Assembly (NCBI GenBank): GCA_964607425.1
Contig: CAZSKQ010000071.1
Coordinates: 1-18,494, forward strand
Reading direction: 5' to 3'
DNA length: 18,494 bases
From: IDS-8 sp964607425
GTDB lineage: Bacteria > Pseudomonadota > Gammaproteobacteria > Steroidobacterales > Woeseiaceae
A model generated the notes under the pieces. That model ran no database searches, was not told the DNA's origin, and saw only the letters and a list, made by a program, of their open reading frames with translations. The translations under genes and the position numbers were made by a program. Position 1 is the stretch's first letter, and each line of letters starts with the position of its first letter. Positions 1-7,657 of the stretch are shown here, piece by piece.

Positions 1-609
1 CGGCGCCTGCTGCTCCTCACCGGATCCAACATGTCCGGCAAAAGCACGCTCCTGCGGACGATCGGCTGCAATATCATCCTTGCGCGCTGCGGAGCGCCGG
101 TTTGCGGCAGTGCCATGCAGTGCCCGCCGATTCACGTCTTGAGCAGCTTCCATATCGAGGATTCCCTCAATGAGGGAACGTCGCTCTTCATGGCGGAGCT
201 CATGCGCGTAAAGCGAATTATCGAGGAAGCCGAATGCAACACGGCGCAAGGTACTGCAACGCTTTATTTGCTCGATGAGGTCCTGCACGGCACGAACAGC
301 CAGGAGCGAAACGTGGCGGTCACGGCTATCCTGGAGAAATTGCTCGGTCTCCGGACTCTCGGAGTGATTTCGACTCACGACATGCAGCTCGCCCGCAATC
401 CGGAGCTGCGCGAAAAGGCGTTGTCGTTTCACTTCCGGGAGCTGCTCGAGCACGAGGGAGACGAGATGGTCATGCGCTTTGATTATCGCCTGCGCAAGGG
501 CGAAGCCACGTCGACCAATGCCCTGGCGCTTTTCAACGGGATCGGGATAGGAGAGAGACCTGAACCAGGGTGCCTGCGCACCGATCGGAGCCGCGGCCGC
601 CATGGGTAA
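1..609 (+). CDS. MutS-family ATPase domain protein (5'-truncated by window edge)
   Basis: Only the C-terminal ATPase domain of a MutS-family protein is present; the reading frame is open from base 1, so the true start lies outside the window. The Walker A motif GSNMSGKST is encoded at about bases 22-48. Walker B (LYLLDEVLHGT, D codon at 274-276) and the STHD histidine motif follow in the expected order. The stretch with FMAEL and the HGTNSQER signature loop is also MutS-like. The pattern (GAPVCGS, RIIEEA, LLDEVLHGTNS) recalls the MutS-related proteins that carry only a C-terminal ATPase, often with N-terminal membrane helices, rather than canonical mismatch-repair MutS. That is inference, because the N-terminal part is missing. 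The last ~20 residues (after FNGIGIG) are Arg/Gly-rich and look unlike a family C-terminus; they run into a NotI-like palindrome. The protein probably binds and hydrolyses ATP; its DNA substrate is unknown. Confidence 0.85.
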   Translation, partial: RRLLLLTGSNMSGKSTLLRTIGCNIILARCGAPVCGSAMQCPPIHVLSSFHIEDSLNEGTSLFMAELMRVKRIIEEAECNTAQGTATLYLLDEVLHGTNSQERNVAVTAILEKLLGLRTLGVISTHDMQLARNPELREKALSFHFRELLEHEGDEMVMRFDYRLRKGEATSTNALALFNGIGIGERPEPGCLRTDRSRGRHG

Positions 610-628
610 ATAAGAGATCCGCGGCCGC
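593..628. repeat. Pair of GCGGCCGC palindromes between convergent genes
   Basis: Two identical self-complementary octamers, GCGGCCGC, lie at 593-600 and 621-628, separated by 20 bases that include the stop codon of the MutS-like gene (607-609). They can pair as an 8-bp stem. They sit exactly where the MutS-like gene and the minus-strand membrane hydrolase (stop at 631-633) converge, so a bidirectional termination structure is possible. No T-tract follows on either strand, so a rho-independent terminator cannot be claimed. Confidence 0.35.
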
Positions 629-630
629 TC

Positions 631-2280
631 TTACCGCGCGAATAGCGCCTTCAGGCGGCGGACTTCCGCGTCCGTCCATCCGGGTGCTTCGGTCAGCGCC
701 AGCCACGCGTCGACGTAATCTTCCGGTGCGTAATTGTGCCCGTGCCCCGGCGGCGTGATGCTGCCGGCCCGCATGTCCGCGAGCACCTGCAGCATCGTGA
801 CCACCGGAACCCACCTGAGTGCCGGCGTAACGTCCGGTCCGCGCGGCGGTTGCAGCCACTCGGGCGAGCGCCAGAGCAGGCTCGGCTCGAAGAACGTCAC
901 CGGATCCGTCGCGTACTGGAGGAAGGCGATGCGCAGCGGTCCCCACGGCACGCCGGGCATGGCGAGCCGCTTCTCCTGGTTGGTGAAGCGGATGACCCGG
1001 CTGTCACGGAATCGCGGCAACCAGGCCGGCGAGCCCGGCACCCGCTGCTGCGTGGCGGCGCGCCAGGTTTCGCTGCGGAAGGGCGGGCCGCTCCACAGGG
1101 CGCCGTGGAACGGGTCGCCGACGATGTCGTAGATATGGAAAGAGCGATCGGAGTTCAGGGCGCCGAGGCTCAGGCCGTGCAGGTAAAGGCGCGGCCGGCG
1201 GTCGCGCGGCAGCGCCCGCCAATGCCCGTAGACGGCGGCGAACAACGCCTGCGCGGTCTCCGCGCCGTTCTCCGGCTCCACCAGCAGCGAGATCGCGCTG
1301 GCGAGGTAGGAATACTGCACGGCGACACTCGCGATGTCGCCCCGGTGCAGGTACTCCAGGGAATCGATCGCGCCGGGGTCGACCCAGCCTGTCCCGGTCG
1401 GGGTGATGAGTACCAGGGTCGATCGCTCAAAGGCGCCCACGCGCTGCATCTCGTCCAGCGCGAGCCGAACGCGCTCGGCAAGCGTCTCCGCGGAGTTCAG
1501 GCCGACGTAAACCCGGATCGGCGCCGGCGTTTCCTCGCCGAAGAATGCGGCGAGATCGTCGGCCGTGGGCCCGGAGGCGACGTACTTGCGGCCGGCGCGG
1601 CCAAGATCCTTCCAACCGAGCAGCGATTGCGCGCTGCCGGTCTTGATGGGATTCTGGGGCTGTTCCGCTTCCGGCTCCATCAGCGCGTCGAGCTGCTGAA
1701 AGGACTCGTCGGCTGCGCTCACGAGGTAGCGGAAGAGCAAGCCTTCCACCGCGGACCAGAACAGGATCGCGGCCGCCGCGATCGCGACCGCGTTCGACAC
1801 GCGGCGGGGCACAAATCGCCTGAGCCGCTTTGCGATCCAACGGTAGGTGTACCGGAAGAACCTGGCGACGGCGAGCAGCACGATGAATGCAAGCAGCGCG
1901 ATGAACGCGACGGTAAACGGCCGCGTGCTCTCGACGGGCTCCATGTCCATCTGCATCCGGATGGAGTTTTGCCACTCCGGCGCCCGGGCGAGGAAGGCCA
2001 CGGCGACAATGAGGCAGACCGCCCCCGCGGCGGCTCGCACGATGCGCGCCGCCCGCGGTCCCGGCAGCGGCAACTCCAGGTAGCGCCACAGGGCACCTCC
2101 GGTTGCGCCGATGGCATAGCCCGCGGACAGGGAAAGTCCCGCCACCAGCCCCTGCATGAGCGCGGAGCGCGGCAGCAGGCTCGGCGTCAGCGAGAATGCG
2201 GCGAACAGCGTCCCGAGCAGGAGACCCGCGGAGGAAAAGGACTCCCACAATCGCGCATCGACCTTCGCCCCTGGAGTCAC
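631..2280 (-). CDS. Alpha/beta-hydrolase family membrane protein (Abhydrolase_9-like)
   Basis: A 549-residue protein. The N-terminal third is membrane-embedded, with hydrophobic segments at roughly residues 16-34, 43-63, 82-100, 122-140 and 164-182, and carries the SLTPSLLPR motif typical of the N-terminal domain of this family. The C-terminal half is an alpha/beta-hydrolase-like domain. It has a PTGTGWVDP motif at about 294-302 and a nucleophile-elbow-like GLSLG with Ser371, followed by the conserved DIVGDP, ALWSGPPF and RVIRFTNQE segments. This matches the two-domain Abhydrolase_9 family, a probable inner-membrane esterase/lipase-like enzyme of unknown substrate. The start is GTG at 2280, supported by GGAG seven bases upstream; there is no ATG near that position. 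It follows yciK after 93 bp, so it may be the last gene of the minus-strand operon or have its own promoter. Confidence 0.8.
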   Translation of the reverse strand: MTPGAKVDARLWESFSSAGLLLGTLFAAFSLTPSLLPRSALMQGLVAGLSLSAGYAIGATGGALWRYLELPLPGPRAARIVRAAAGAVCLIVAVAFLARAPEWQNSIRMQMDMEPVESTRPFTVAFIALLAFIVLLAVARFFRYTYRWIAKRLRRFVPRRVSNAVAIAAAAILFWSAVEGLLFRYLVSAADESFQQLDALMEPEAEQPQNPIKTGSAQSLLGWKDLGRAGRKYVASGPTADDLAAFFGEETPAPIRVYVGLNSAETLAERVRLALDEMQRVGAFERSTLVLITPTGTGWVDPGAIDSLEYLHRGDIASVAVQYSYLASAISLLVEPENGAETAQALFAAVYGHWRALPRDRRPRLYLHGLSLGALNSDRSFHIYDIVGDPFHGALWSGPPFRSETWRAATQQRVPGSPAWLPRFRDSRVIRFTNQEKRLAMPGVPWGPLRIAFLQYATDPVTFFEPSLLWRSPEWLQPPRGPDVTPALRWVPVVTMLQVLADMRAGSITPPGHGHNYAPEDYVDAWLALTEAPGWTDAEVRRLKALFAR

Positions 2281-2316
2281 TTGCCCGCTCCGCTTCCGGA
2301 TTGCCGTCCCGAACCG

Positions 2317-2322
2317 ATTGTA
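2317..2322 (-). promoter_or_regulatory. Possible -10 element for the membrane hydrolase gene
   Basis: On the minus strand TACAAT (5 of 6 matches to TATAAT) ends 36 bases upstream of the GTG start at 2280, which would give a leader of about 30 nt containing the GGAG ribosome-binding site. No good -35 box lies 16-18 bases upstream, so this is a weak call. Confidence 0.3.
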
Positions 2323-2373
2323 ACCGGCCGTCGATGACCGCCCGGCTACGGGGCAGGCACGGCCGTTCGCCGG

Positions 2374-3120
2374 CTACTGCGCGTCCAGGCTTTGTCCCGT
2401 GACGCCCTTGCTGTCGGGGCCCAGCAGGTAGATGTATGTCGCGAGGATCTCGTCCGGCGTCTTCAGCTTGTCACGATCCTCGGCCGGGTACGCCTGCAGG
2501 CGCATGTCGGTGCGCGTGGGGCCGGGATTGATGCAGTTGACCCGGATCGGGACGTGCCGGTTTTCGTCCGCCAGGATCTGCGAGAGCGCCTCGGTGCCGA
2601 ACTTCGACACGGAATAGGCCCCCCAGTACGCGCGGCCCTGCCGCCCGACACCGCTGCTCGTAAAGATGATCGACGGGTCCGCCGAGTTCCTGACCAGCGG
2701 CAGCAGCACCTGCGTCAGCGCGAACGCGGCCGTGAGATTCACGTGGAGGACGCGCTGCCATTCCCCGGCGTCGTACTGCTCGATAGAAAGCCGGGGACCG
2801 AGGATGCCCGCATTGTGCACGAGCCCGTCGACGCGCCCGAATTCCTCCTCGATGCTCGCGGCCAGCGACATGTAGGCCTCGCTGTCGGCCGTGGCGAGAT
2901 CCAGCACGGCGATCGAAGGCCGCGCGGCTTGCTTGAGCGCGGCGATCTCGTCGTACACGGCCTCGAGCTTCTGCACGTTGCGCCCGTGCAGGATCACGCG
3001 CGCGCCTAGCCGGGCGGCACGGAGTGCAAGGGCCTTGCCAATGCCGTCGCTCGCGCCGGTGACGATGATCACGCGGTCGTCGAGAATGCCGGCGGGGCAG
3101 GGGTACGATTTCGGGTCCAT
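2374..3120 (-). CDS. yciK: YciK-family short-chain dehydrogenase/reductase
   Basis: A 248-residue classical SDR. It has the nucleotide-binding TGASDGIG at residues 21-28, NAG at 103-105, Ser155/Ser156 and the catalytic YSVSK with Tyr169 and Lys173. The segments TSSGVGRQGRAYWGAY, RVNCINPGPTRTDMR, a KLKTPDEI segment and a C-terminal TGQSLDAQ resemble E. coli YciK closely. It is a cytosolic NAD(P)-dependent oxidoreductase whose physiological substrate is not established. The frame stays open 60 residues further upstream inside rmuC, but that extension is Arg/Ser-rich shadow sequence. ATG at 3120 fits family length and has a strong GAGGT ribosome-binding site about eight bases upstream, inside the end of rmuC. 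It starts 4 bp after the rmuC stop, so translation is probably coupled. A yciK-type gene near ubiG and mupP is also the Pseudomonas arrangement. Confidence 0.92.
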   Translation of the reverse strand: MDPKSYPCPAGILDDRVIIVTGASDGIGKALALRAARLGARVILHGRNVQKLEAVYDEIAALKQAARPSIAVLDLATADSEAYMSLAASIEEEFGRVDGLVHNAGILGPRLSIEQYDAGEWQRVLHVNLTAAFALTQVLLPLVRNSADPSIIFTSSGVGRQGRAYWGAYSVSKFGTEALSQILADENRHVPIRVNCINPGPTRTDMRLQAYPAEDRDKLKTPDEILATYIYLLGPDSKGVTGQSLDAQ

Positions 3121-3124
3121 GGCG

Positions 3125-4489
3125 TTACCTCGAGGCCGGTTTCTCGGACACGACGACCGGCTCGCCGGCGTCGTGCTCTTCGAGGAGCTCGTCGCCTGCT
3201 TCCTCGTTTTCCGCCGCGCTTTCAAGCATGGAGCGCGGCAGCGCGTCCAGCGGTTCCAGTTCTTCCAGTTCCTTTTTCGGCCGCATGCCGAGCTCGACAA
3301 ACTTGCGGGCGCCCGGCAGCACGCTGCGCTCCAGCGAGCCCACCGCGCGATTGTAGTGATCGACGCTGCTCGCGAGCTGCCGGCCGACCCGGTTCAGGTG
3401 CCCGACGAAAACCGTCAGGCGGTTATACAGCGAACGCGCCAGCCGCTGCACCTCCTCGGCGTTTTTCGCCAGCGCGACCTGCCGCCAGCCGTAGGCGACG
3501 GCCTTCAGGAGCGCGACAAAGCTCGTGGGGGTCGCCAGGATGATCTGCTGCGCGAGTGCCGATTCGATCAGCTCGGGATCCTCGTTGAGCGCCGCGCTGA
3601 GGAACTGGTCGCCGGGAATGAACAGGATCACGAAATCCGGGCTCTGCGCGAACTGGTCCCAGTAATTCTTGCTCGCAAGCTTGCGGATGTGCTCGCGCAG
3701 GTTGCGCGCGTGCCGTTCGAGCGCCGCCTTCTGCTGTGCGTCGTCCTTCGACTCCATCGCGTCGAGGTAGGCTTCGAGCGGGGTCTTCACGTCGACCACC
3801 AGCTCGCGCTTGTCGGGCATGCGCACGATCATGTCCGGCCGGATGACCTTCTCGTCGGCGGACTGGCTGACCTGCTCCTGGAAGTCGCAGTGCTCCACCA
3901 TCCCGGCGATTTCGACCAGGCGCCGCAGCGTGATCTCGCCCCAGCGGCCGCGGACCTGCGGCCGGCGCAGGGCGTTGACGAGGTTCTTGGTCTCCTCGGC
4001 GAGCGATGCCTGGTTGAGCTTCATGCTCTCGAGCTGCTGGCGGATGCCGCCGTAGGCCTCGGCACGCGCTTTCTCGAGCTCCGCAATCTGCTGCTGCGAC
4101 TTCTGCAGCGCATCCCGGATCGGCCTGACCAGGTTCTCGACCGCCTGCTCGCGCTCGCCGAGCTCGCGCTTCGCCTTCTCCTGGTGCGCGCCCAGGTTCT
4201 GTTCCGCGAGCCTCAGGAAATGATCGCTGTTGGCCTTCAGGGACTGGTTGGCGAGGTCCGCGAACGCCGTTGCGAGCCGGCTGGTCGCGGCCTCGAACGC
4301 CGAATCGCGTTCGCGCTGCAGCGCGTCCTGGTCCTTCACGCGCAGCTCGAGCGCGGCGAGTTCCTGCTGCAAGCGGCGCCGGCGCGAGCGGCTCGCGAGC
4401 CAGGTGACCAGGATGCCGAGCAGCAGGCCCGCGGCGAGCGCGGGGCCGCCGATCTCCAGGTACAGCGGGTCAAGCATGAATGTCGGCAT
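3125..4489 (-). CDS. rmuC: DNA recombination protein RmuC
   Basis: A 454-residue protein, close to the usual RmuC length. One N-terminal transmembrane segment (about residues 10-31) is followed by an RRRR stop-transfer cluster and a long Glu/Gln/Arg-rich coiled coil (about 35-160). The RmuC core then carries RRPQVRGRWGEITLRRLVEIAGM, VDVKTPLEAYLDAM, FVILFIPGDQFLSAAL and LATPTSFVALLKAVAYGWRQ-like segments (these are the conserved blocks, in order). In E. coli rmuC limits inversion between short inverted repeats, and the core is a predicted PD-(D/E)XK nuclease-like fold; the exact activity is unsettled. I chose ATG 4489 because GGGGA lies five bases upstream. ATG 4477 is an alternative that would shorten the protein by four residues. 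The gene overlaps the phosphatase gene by 20 bp and is likely cotranscribed with it. Confidence 0.95.
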   Translation of the reverse strand: MPTFMLDPLYLEIGGPALAAGLLLGILVTWLASRSRRRRLQQELAALELRVKDQDALQRERDSAFEAATSRLATAFADLANQSLKANSDHFLRLAEQNLGAHQEKAKRELGEREQAVENLVRPIRDALQKSQQQIAELEKARAEAYGGIRQQLESMKLNQASLAEETKNLVNALRRPQVRGRWGEITLRRLVEIAGMVEHCDFQEQVSQSADEKVIRPDMIVRMPDKRELVVDVKTPLEAYLDAMESKDDAQQKAALERHARNLREHIRKLASKNYWDQFAQSPDFVILFIPGDQFLSAALNEDPELIESALAQQIILATPTSFVALLKAVAYGWRQVALAKNAEEVQRLARSLYNRLTVFVGHLNRVGRQLASSVDHYNRAVGSLERSVLPGARKFVELGMRPKKELEELEPLDALPRSMLESAAENEEAGDELLEEHDAGEPVVVSEKPASR

Positions 4490-5204
4490 CGGGTTCCCCG
4501 GTGATGCTGCCTGTCCTGAGCCCCGTGGCTTCGAGCACCTGCCGGATCAGTTCCTCGGTGCCGGCCGCGACGAGATCGGCTCCCCAGGCGGCCGGGTCGT
4601 CCCCCGGCACGATGTAACCGTAGGCTGCCGCGATCGTGCGCGTGCCGGCTGCCCGCCCGGCCGCGATATCCCGCTCCGCGTCTCCCACGTAGAGCGCGCG
4701 CGCGGGTGCCACGCCCGTCATTCTACAGGCGAGGAGCACCGGCGCGGGATGCGGTTTGCGCTGGGGCAGCGTGTCGCCGCTCACGGTGGCGGCGCTGCGA
4801 TCGCCCAGGCCGAGCTGGTCGAGCAACGGTTCGGTCATGCGCCGCGGCTTGTTGGTGACGACCCCCCAGGGGCAGGCGTGGGCGTCCAGCCGGTCGAGCA
4901 ATTCCACGAATCCCGGGAACAGGGTGGAGGCCACGCACAGGGCCTGCTCGTAGCGCGCGAGGTAGTCGCGGTGCAGGCGCTCCCGTTCCGCATCGGACGC
5001 GTGGGGGAAGCCCAGCCGGACCAGCCCCATGGCGCCGTTCGAGACGTGGGGGCGAATGAGCTCGTAAGGGAGCGGTTCGCAACCGTTGTCCTTCTGCAGT
5101 CCGGTGAGGACCGCGGCCATGTCGGGAGCGGTGTCGACCAGGGTTCCGTCCAGGTCGAAGAGCACGGCGCGGGCTCGCTCCGGCGCGCCGTTATCGCCCC
5201 TCAT
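4470..5204 (-). CDS. mupP: HAD phosphatase, MupP/Gph type (probable N-acetylmuramate 6-phosphate phosphatase)
   Basis: A 244-residue HAD-superfamily phosphatase. Motif I is DLDGT (Asp17 nucleophile, Asp19), motif II Thr117 lies in GVVTNKP, the motif III lysine is Lys150 in QRKPHP and motif IV is GDAERD at 174-179. The cap insertion between motifs I and II is the alpha-helical type of phosphoglycolate phosphatases. The C-terminal blocks (AAAYGYI, DDPAAWGAD) and the position directly after ubiG match Pseudomonas MupP. MupP dephosphorylates MurNAc-6-phosphate in the AnmK-MupP-AmgK-MurU cell-wall recycling route. Phosphoglycolate phosphatase (Gph) is the alternative, since sequence alone separates the two poorly. 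ATG 5204 overlaps the ubiG stop in an ATGA, so translation is coupled. The last ~15 residues run over the rmuC start and show no family motif. Confidence 0.85.
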   Translation of the reverse strand: MRGDNGAPERARAVLFDLDGTLVDTAPDMAAVLTGLQKDNGCEPLPYELIRPHVSNGAMGLVRLGFPHASDAERERLHRDYLARYEQALCVASTLFPGFVELLDRLDAHACPWGVVTNKPRRMTEPLLDQLGLGDRSAATVSGDTLPQRKPHPAPVLLACRMTGVAPARALYVGDAERDIAAGRAAGTRTIAAAYGYIVPGDDPAAWGADLVAAGTEELIRQVLEATGLRTGSITGEPDADIHA

Positions 5205-5914
5205 TCGGCTTCCGGGCGCGTGAAGTGCATCAGGTAATTGACGTCGACATTGGGCCCCAGCGAGTACTCACGCGTCAGCGGGTTGTACTGCATGCCGATG
5301 CTGTGCGCGAGATCGAGCCCGGCATCACGCCCCCAGTCCGCCAGCTCGGAAGGCCGGATGAACTTTGCGTACTCGTGCGTGCCGCGCGGCAGGAGCCTCA
5401 GCAGGTATTCGGCGCCGACGATCGCGAACGCGAAGGATTTCGGGTTGCGGTTGATGGTGGCGAAGAACGCGTGGCCGCCGGGACGCAGGAGCCGCGCGCA
5501 GGCCGCGACGACGGACGAGGGCGACGGGACGTGCTCCAGCATCTCCATGCAGGTGACGACGTCGTACTGCGCGGGCCGCTCGGCCGCAAGGTCTTCGGCG
5601 GTCATCTGCAGGTACTCGACCTCGATGCCCGACTGGGTGGCGTGCAGCTTCGCGACCGCCAGCGGCGCCGGCGCCATGTCGATGCCGGTCACGCTCGCGC
5701 CGGAGGCGGCGAGCGCCTCGGTGAGGATGCCGCCGCCGCAGCCGATGTCGGCGACGCGGGCGCCGGCGAGCCCTGCTTTTTCACGGATGAAACCGAGGCG
5801 GAGCGGGTTGATGGCGTGCAGGGGCCGGAACTCGCTGTCCGGGTCCCACCAGCGCGAGGCGAGGGCGTCGAAGCGGTCGATTTCGTCCTGGTCGATGTTT
5901 GGTGCGGCGTTCAT
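5201..5914 (-). CDS. ubiG: Ubiquinone biosynthesis O-methyltransferase UbiG
   Basis: A 237-residue SAM-dependent methyltransferase of the length usual for UbiG. Motif I (VADIGCGGGILTE, residues 54-66) binds SAM. The FDALASRWWDPDSEFRPLH start, the CMEMLEHVP block, and ATINRNPKSFAFAI followed by LLPRGTHEYAKFIRPSEL are signature UbiG segments. The hydrophobic/basic surface loop around the latter is known to contact membrane in E. coli UbiG. The enzyme performs both O-methylations of ubiquinone synthesis, consistent with an aerobically respiring proteobacterium. ATG 5914 has AGGA about seven bases upstream. It lies 37 bp after mtaD and overlaps the next gene by 4 bp. Confidence 0.97.
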   Translation of the reverse strand: MNAAPNIDQDEIDRFDALASRWWDPDSEFRPLHAINPLRLGFIREKAGLAGARVADIGCGGGILTEALAASGASVTGIDMAPAPLAVAKLHATQSGIEVEYLQMTAEDLAAERPAQYDVVTCMEMLEHVPSPSSVVAACARLLRPGGHAFFATINRNPKSFAFAIVGAEYLLRLLPRGTHEYAKFIRPSELADWGRDAGLDLAHSIGMQYNPLTREYSLGPNVDVNYLMHFTRPEAE

Positions 5915-5951
5915 GCCTGGTCCTGTTCCGTGTAGAGGCGCGCTGCCCTGT

Positions 5952-7286
5952 TCACTGGCTTTGCTCCATGTTCCCGGCGATGCGCTGCTGCCATTCGGCG
6001 CTGCGGCGCAGCACGTCGTTCTCGTCGATGGCGGTCAGGCGCCGCTGTTCGACGAGCTGGCGGCCGGCCACCCACACGTCGGTCACCTGCTCGGGGCGAG
6101 CAGTGTATACGAGCTGGGACAGCGGGTCGTACACCGGCTGGCTGTTGAGGCTGAGCAGGTTCACGCAGGTAAGGTCGGCCCATTTCCCGGCGGTGATCGA
6201 GCCGGTCACATCGTCCTGCCCGATCGCGCGCGCGCCATCGAGCGTCGCCATGCCAAGCGCCTCCTCCGCCGTCAGCGCCGCGGCATTGCCCGCGACGGTT
6301 TTCGCGAGCAGGGCCGCCATCTGCATCTCACCCAGCATGTCGAGCACGTTGTTGCTCGCGGCGCCGTCGGTGCCGAGCGCGACCGTGATACCGGCCGCGC
6401 GCATGGCGACCAGGGGCGCGATGCCGCTCGCCAGCTTGAGGTTGGAGCGCGGGCAATGCGCGACGACCACTCCTGCGTCTGCCAGGTCGTGAATTTCCTC
6501 GTCAGTCAGGTGCACCGCGTGCACCGCCAACAGCGAGGAATTGAGGAAGCCGAGATCCTTCAGCCGCGCCAGCGGCCGCTTGCCGGTGGTCCGGACGGCA
6601 TCCTCCACCTCGTGTGCCGTCTCGTGCAGGTGAATCTGCACCTGTACGTCGAGCTGGTCCGCGAGCACCCGCAGCTCCCGGAACACGGCGTCGGAAACGG
6701 CGTAGGTCGAATGCGGCGTGAAGCAGCTGCTGATCAGCGGGTCGTCGGCGTAGCGGTCGTGCACCAGCTCGGCGCCCTTGGCGAGGTATTCGGACGCGTC
6801 CTTCGCCCAGGCCGTAGCGAAATCGATCACCGGCGTGCCAATGACGGCGCGCATGTGGCATTCGGCCGCGGTGCTGGCGACGACCTCCGGGAAGAAATAC
6901 TGGTCACTGAAGCAGGTGACGCCCGACAGCAGCATTTCCGCGATCGCGTGGCGTGTGCCGTCCCGTACCATCTCGGCACTCGCCCAACGCTTCTCGTTCG
7001 GCCAGATGCCGTCCGCCAGCCAGCGCTCCAGCGGCAGATCGTCGGCGATGCCGCGGAACAGCGTCATCGCGGCGTGGGTGTGTGCGTTGACGAGTCCCGG
7101 GATCAAAAGATGATGGGGCCTGTCGACGGTCACTCCCGGGTGGTACTTTTTCCTTGCTTCTGCCGCGGGCAACACTGCCACTATTCGCCCGTCGCGTACC
7201 GCTACCGCGTGCTCGCTGAGCACTGTCCCGGATGGCTTCACCGGGACGCACCAGCGAGGCAGGATCAATGTATCGCAGGGTTGCAT
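5952..7286 (-). CDS. mtaD: 5-methylthioadenosine/S-adenosylhomocysteine deaminase (TRZ/ATZ amidohydrolase)
   Basis: A 444-residue metal-dependent amidohydrolase of the TRZ/ATZ group. Metal and catalytic residues seen are H69 and H71 in NAHTHAAM, H219 and E222 in HLHE, H256 in AVHAVHL and D307 in LGTDGAASNN. N- and C-terminal strands (DTLILPRWCVPV, DGRIVAVLP, GKWADLTCVNL) form the usual composite beta domain. The family deaminates methylthioadenosine and S-adenosylhomocysteine to the inosine derivatives. In Pseudomonas the orthologue next to ubiG feeds methylthioinosine to a dedicated phosphorylase for methionine salvage. Some relatives act on other purines or triazines, so substrate is inferred from neighbourhood as well as motifs. 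ATG 7286 fits the family N-terminus but has no Shine-Dalgarno; a -10-like TATCAT lies only seven bases upstream. It is the first gene of the minus-strand operon. Confidence 0.9.
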   Translation of the reverse strand: MQPCDTLILPRWCVPVKPSGTVLSEHAVAVRDGRIVAVLPAAEARKKYHPGVTVDRPHHLLIPGLVNAHTHAAMTLFRGIADDLPLERWLADGIWPNEKRWASAEMVRDGTRHAIAEMLLSGVTCFSDQYFFPEVVASTAAECHMRAVIGTPVIDFATAWAKDASEYLAKGAELVHDRYADDPLISSCFTPHSTYAVSDAVFRELRVLADQLDVQVQIHLHETAHEVEDAVRTTGKRPLARLKDLGFLNSSLLAVHAVHLTDEEIHDLADAGVVVAHCPRSNLKLASGIAPLVAMRAAGITVALGTDGAASNNVLDMLGEMQMAALLAKTVAGNAAALTAEEALGMATLDGARAIGQDDVTGSITAGKWADLTCVNLLSLNSQPVYDPLSQLVYTARPEQVTDVWVAGRQLVEQRRLTAIDENDVLRRSAEWQQRIAGNMEQSQ

Positions 7287-7293
7287 CCCCCGG

Positions 7294-7299
7294 ATGATA
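7294..7299 (-). promoter_or_regulatory. Possible -10 element giving a (near-)leaderless mtaD transcript
   Basis: On the minus strand TATCAT (5 of 6 matches to TATAAT) is followed by seven bases, CCGGGGG, and then the mtaD ATG. Normal -10 to start-site spacing would place transcription initiation at or one base before the start codon. The lack of any Shine-Dalgarno fits this. No good -35 hexamer is visible 16-18 bases upstream. Confidence 0.35.
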
Positions 7300-7525
7300 C
7301 CGGGTCAGGCGAGGGCGACGTAGCGCCTCTGCCGGGACGGTGCACCAAACACAGGAAAGCACGGCGCGCCGGCCGCGAATTCGGGCGGGGTAATCGCTTG
7401 CCGGCGCGACGGGACGCGCGGCCTCTCCGGGACATTCGTTGCAAACGAGCTTGGGGAAAGCAGCCGGATAGCGGCGAAAACGGCGTGGTTACGCGCTTTT
7501 CGGGCCTGCAGCGGTGCCGTCGCTA

Positions 7526-7534
7526 TGGTATGAT
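7526..7534 (+). promoter_or_regulatory. Extended -10 promoter for gyrA
   Basis: TGGTATGAT contains the extended -10 TGn plus TATGAT (5 of 6 matches to TATAAT). The spacing would start transcription near 7541, giving a leader of about 117 nt before the gyrA ATG. A -35 hexamer is not evident, which is usual for extended -10 promoters. Confidence 0.5.
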
Positions 7535-7657
7535 TTGCGCTCGGAATGGTGCTGCAAACTCTCCCTCGGTGACGGCAGTTTTTCCGAACTGAACCCGTTT
7601 TTCTGGCTTTCCGGATTCCGTCCTCGAGGCGGGGTCGGTCTGGATCTGTGACTGACT

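Larger units (their letters stand above)
7287..7657. other. Divergent intergenic region between mtaD and gyrA
   Basis: A stretch of 371 bp with no convincing gene. It separates the leftward mtaD operon from the rightward gyrA cluster. The half near gyrA is more T-rich than the surrounding coding DNA and contains the extended -10 element at 7526-7534. It also contains a short inverted repeat, CAGTT/AACTG at 7576-7580 and 7587-7591, inside the predicted gyrA leader. The half near mtaD contains a -10-like element abutting the start codon. I see no operator sequence I recognise. Confidence 0.6.

Noticed and set aside
736..2337. A 533-codon plus-strand open frame opposite the membrane hydrolase
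   Set aside because: Arg/Gly/His-rich with no hydrophobic or domain pattern; the opposite strand shows clear membrane helices and hydrolase motifs.
2891..4504. A 537-codon plus-strand open frame opposite rmuC and yciK
   Set aside because: Antisense to rmuC along its length, with no motif; a shadow frame.
5238..7592. A 784-codon plus-strand open frame antisense to ubiG and mtaD
   Set aside because: It spans two well-supported genes and their spacer, is Arg/Ala-rich and low in complexity, and has no domain.
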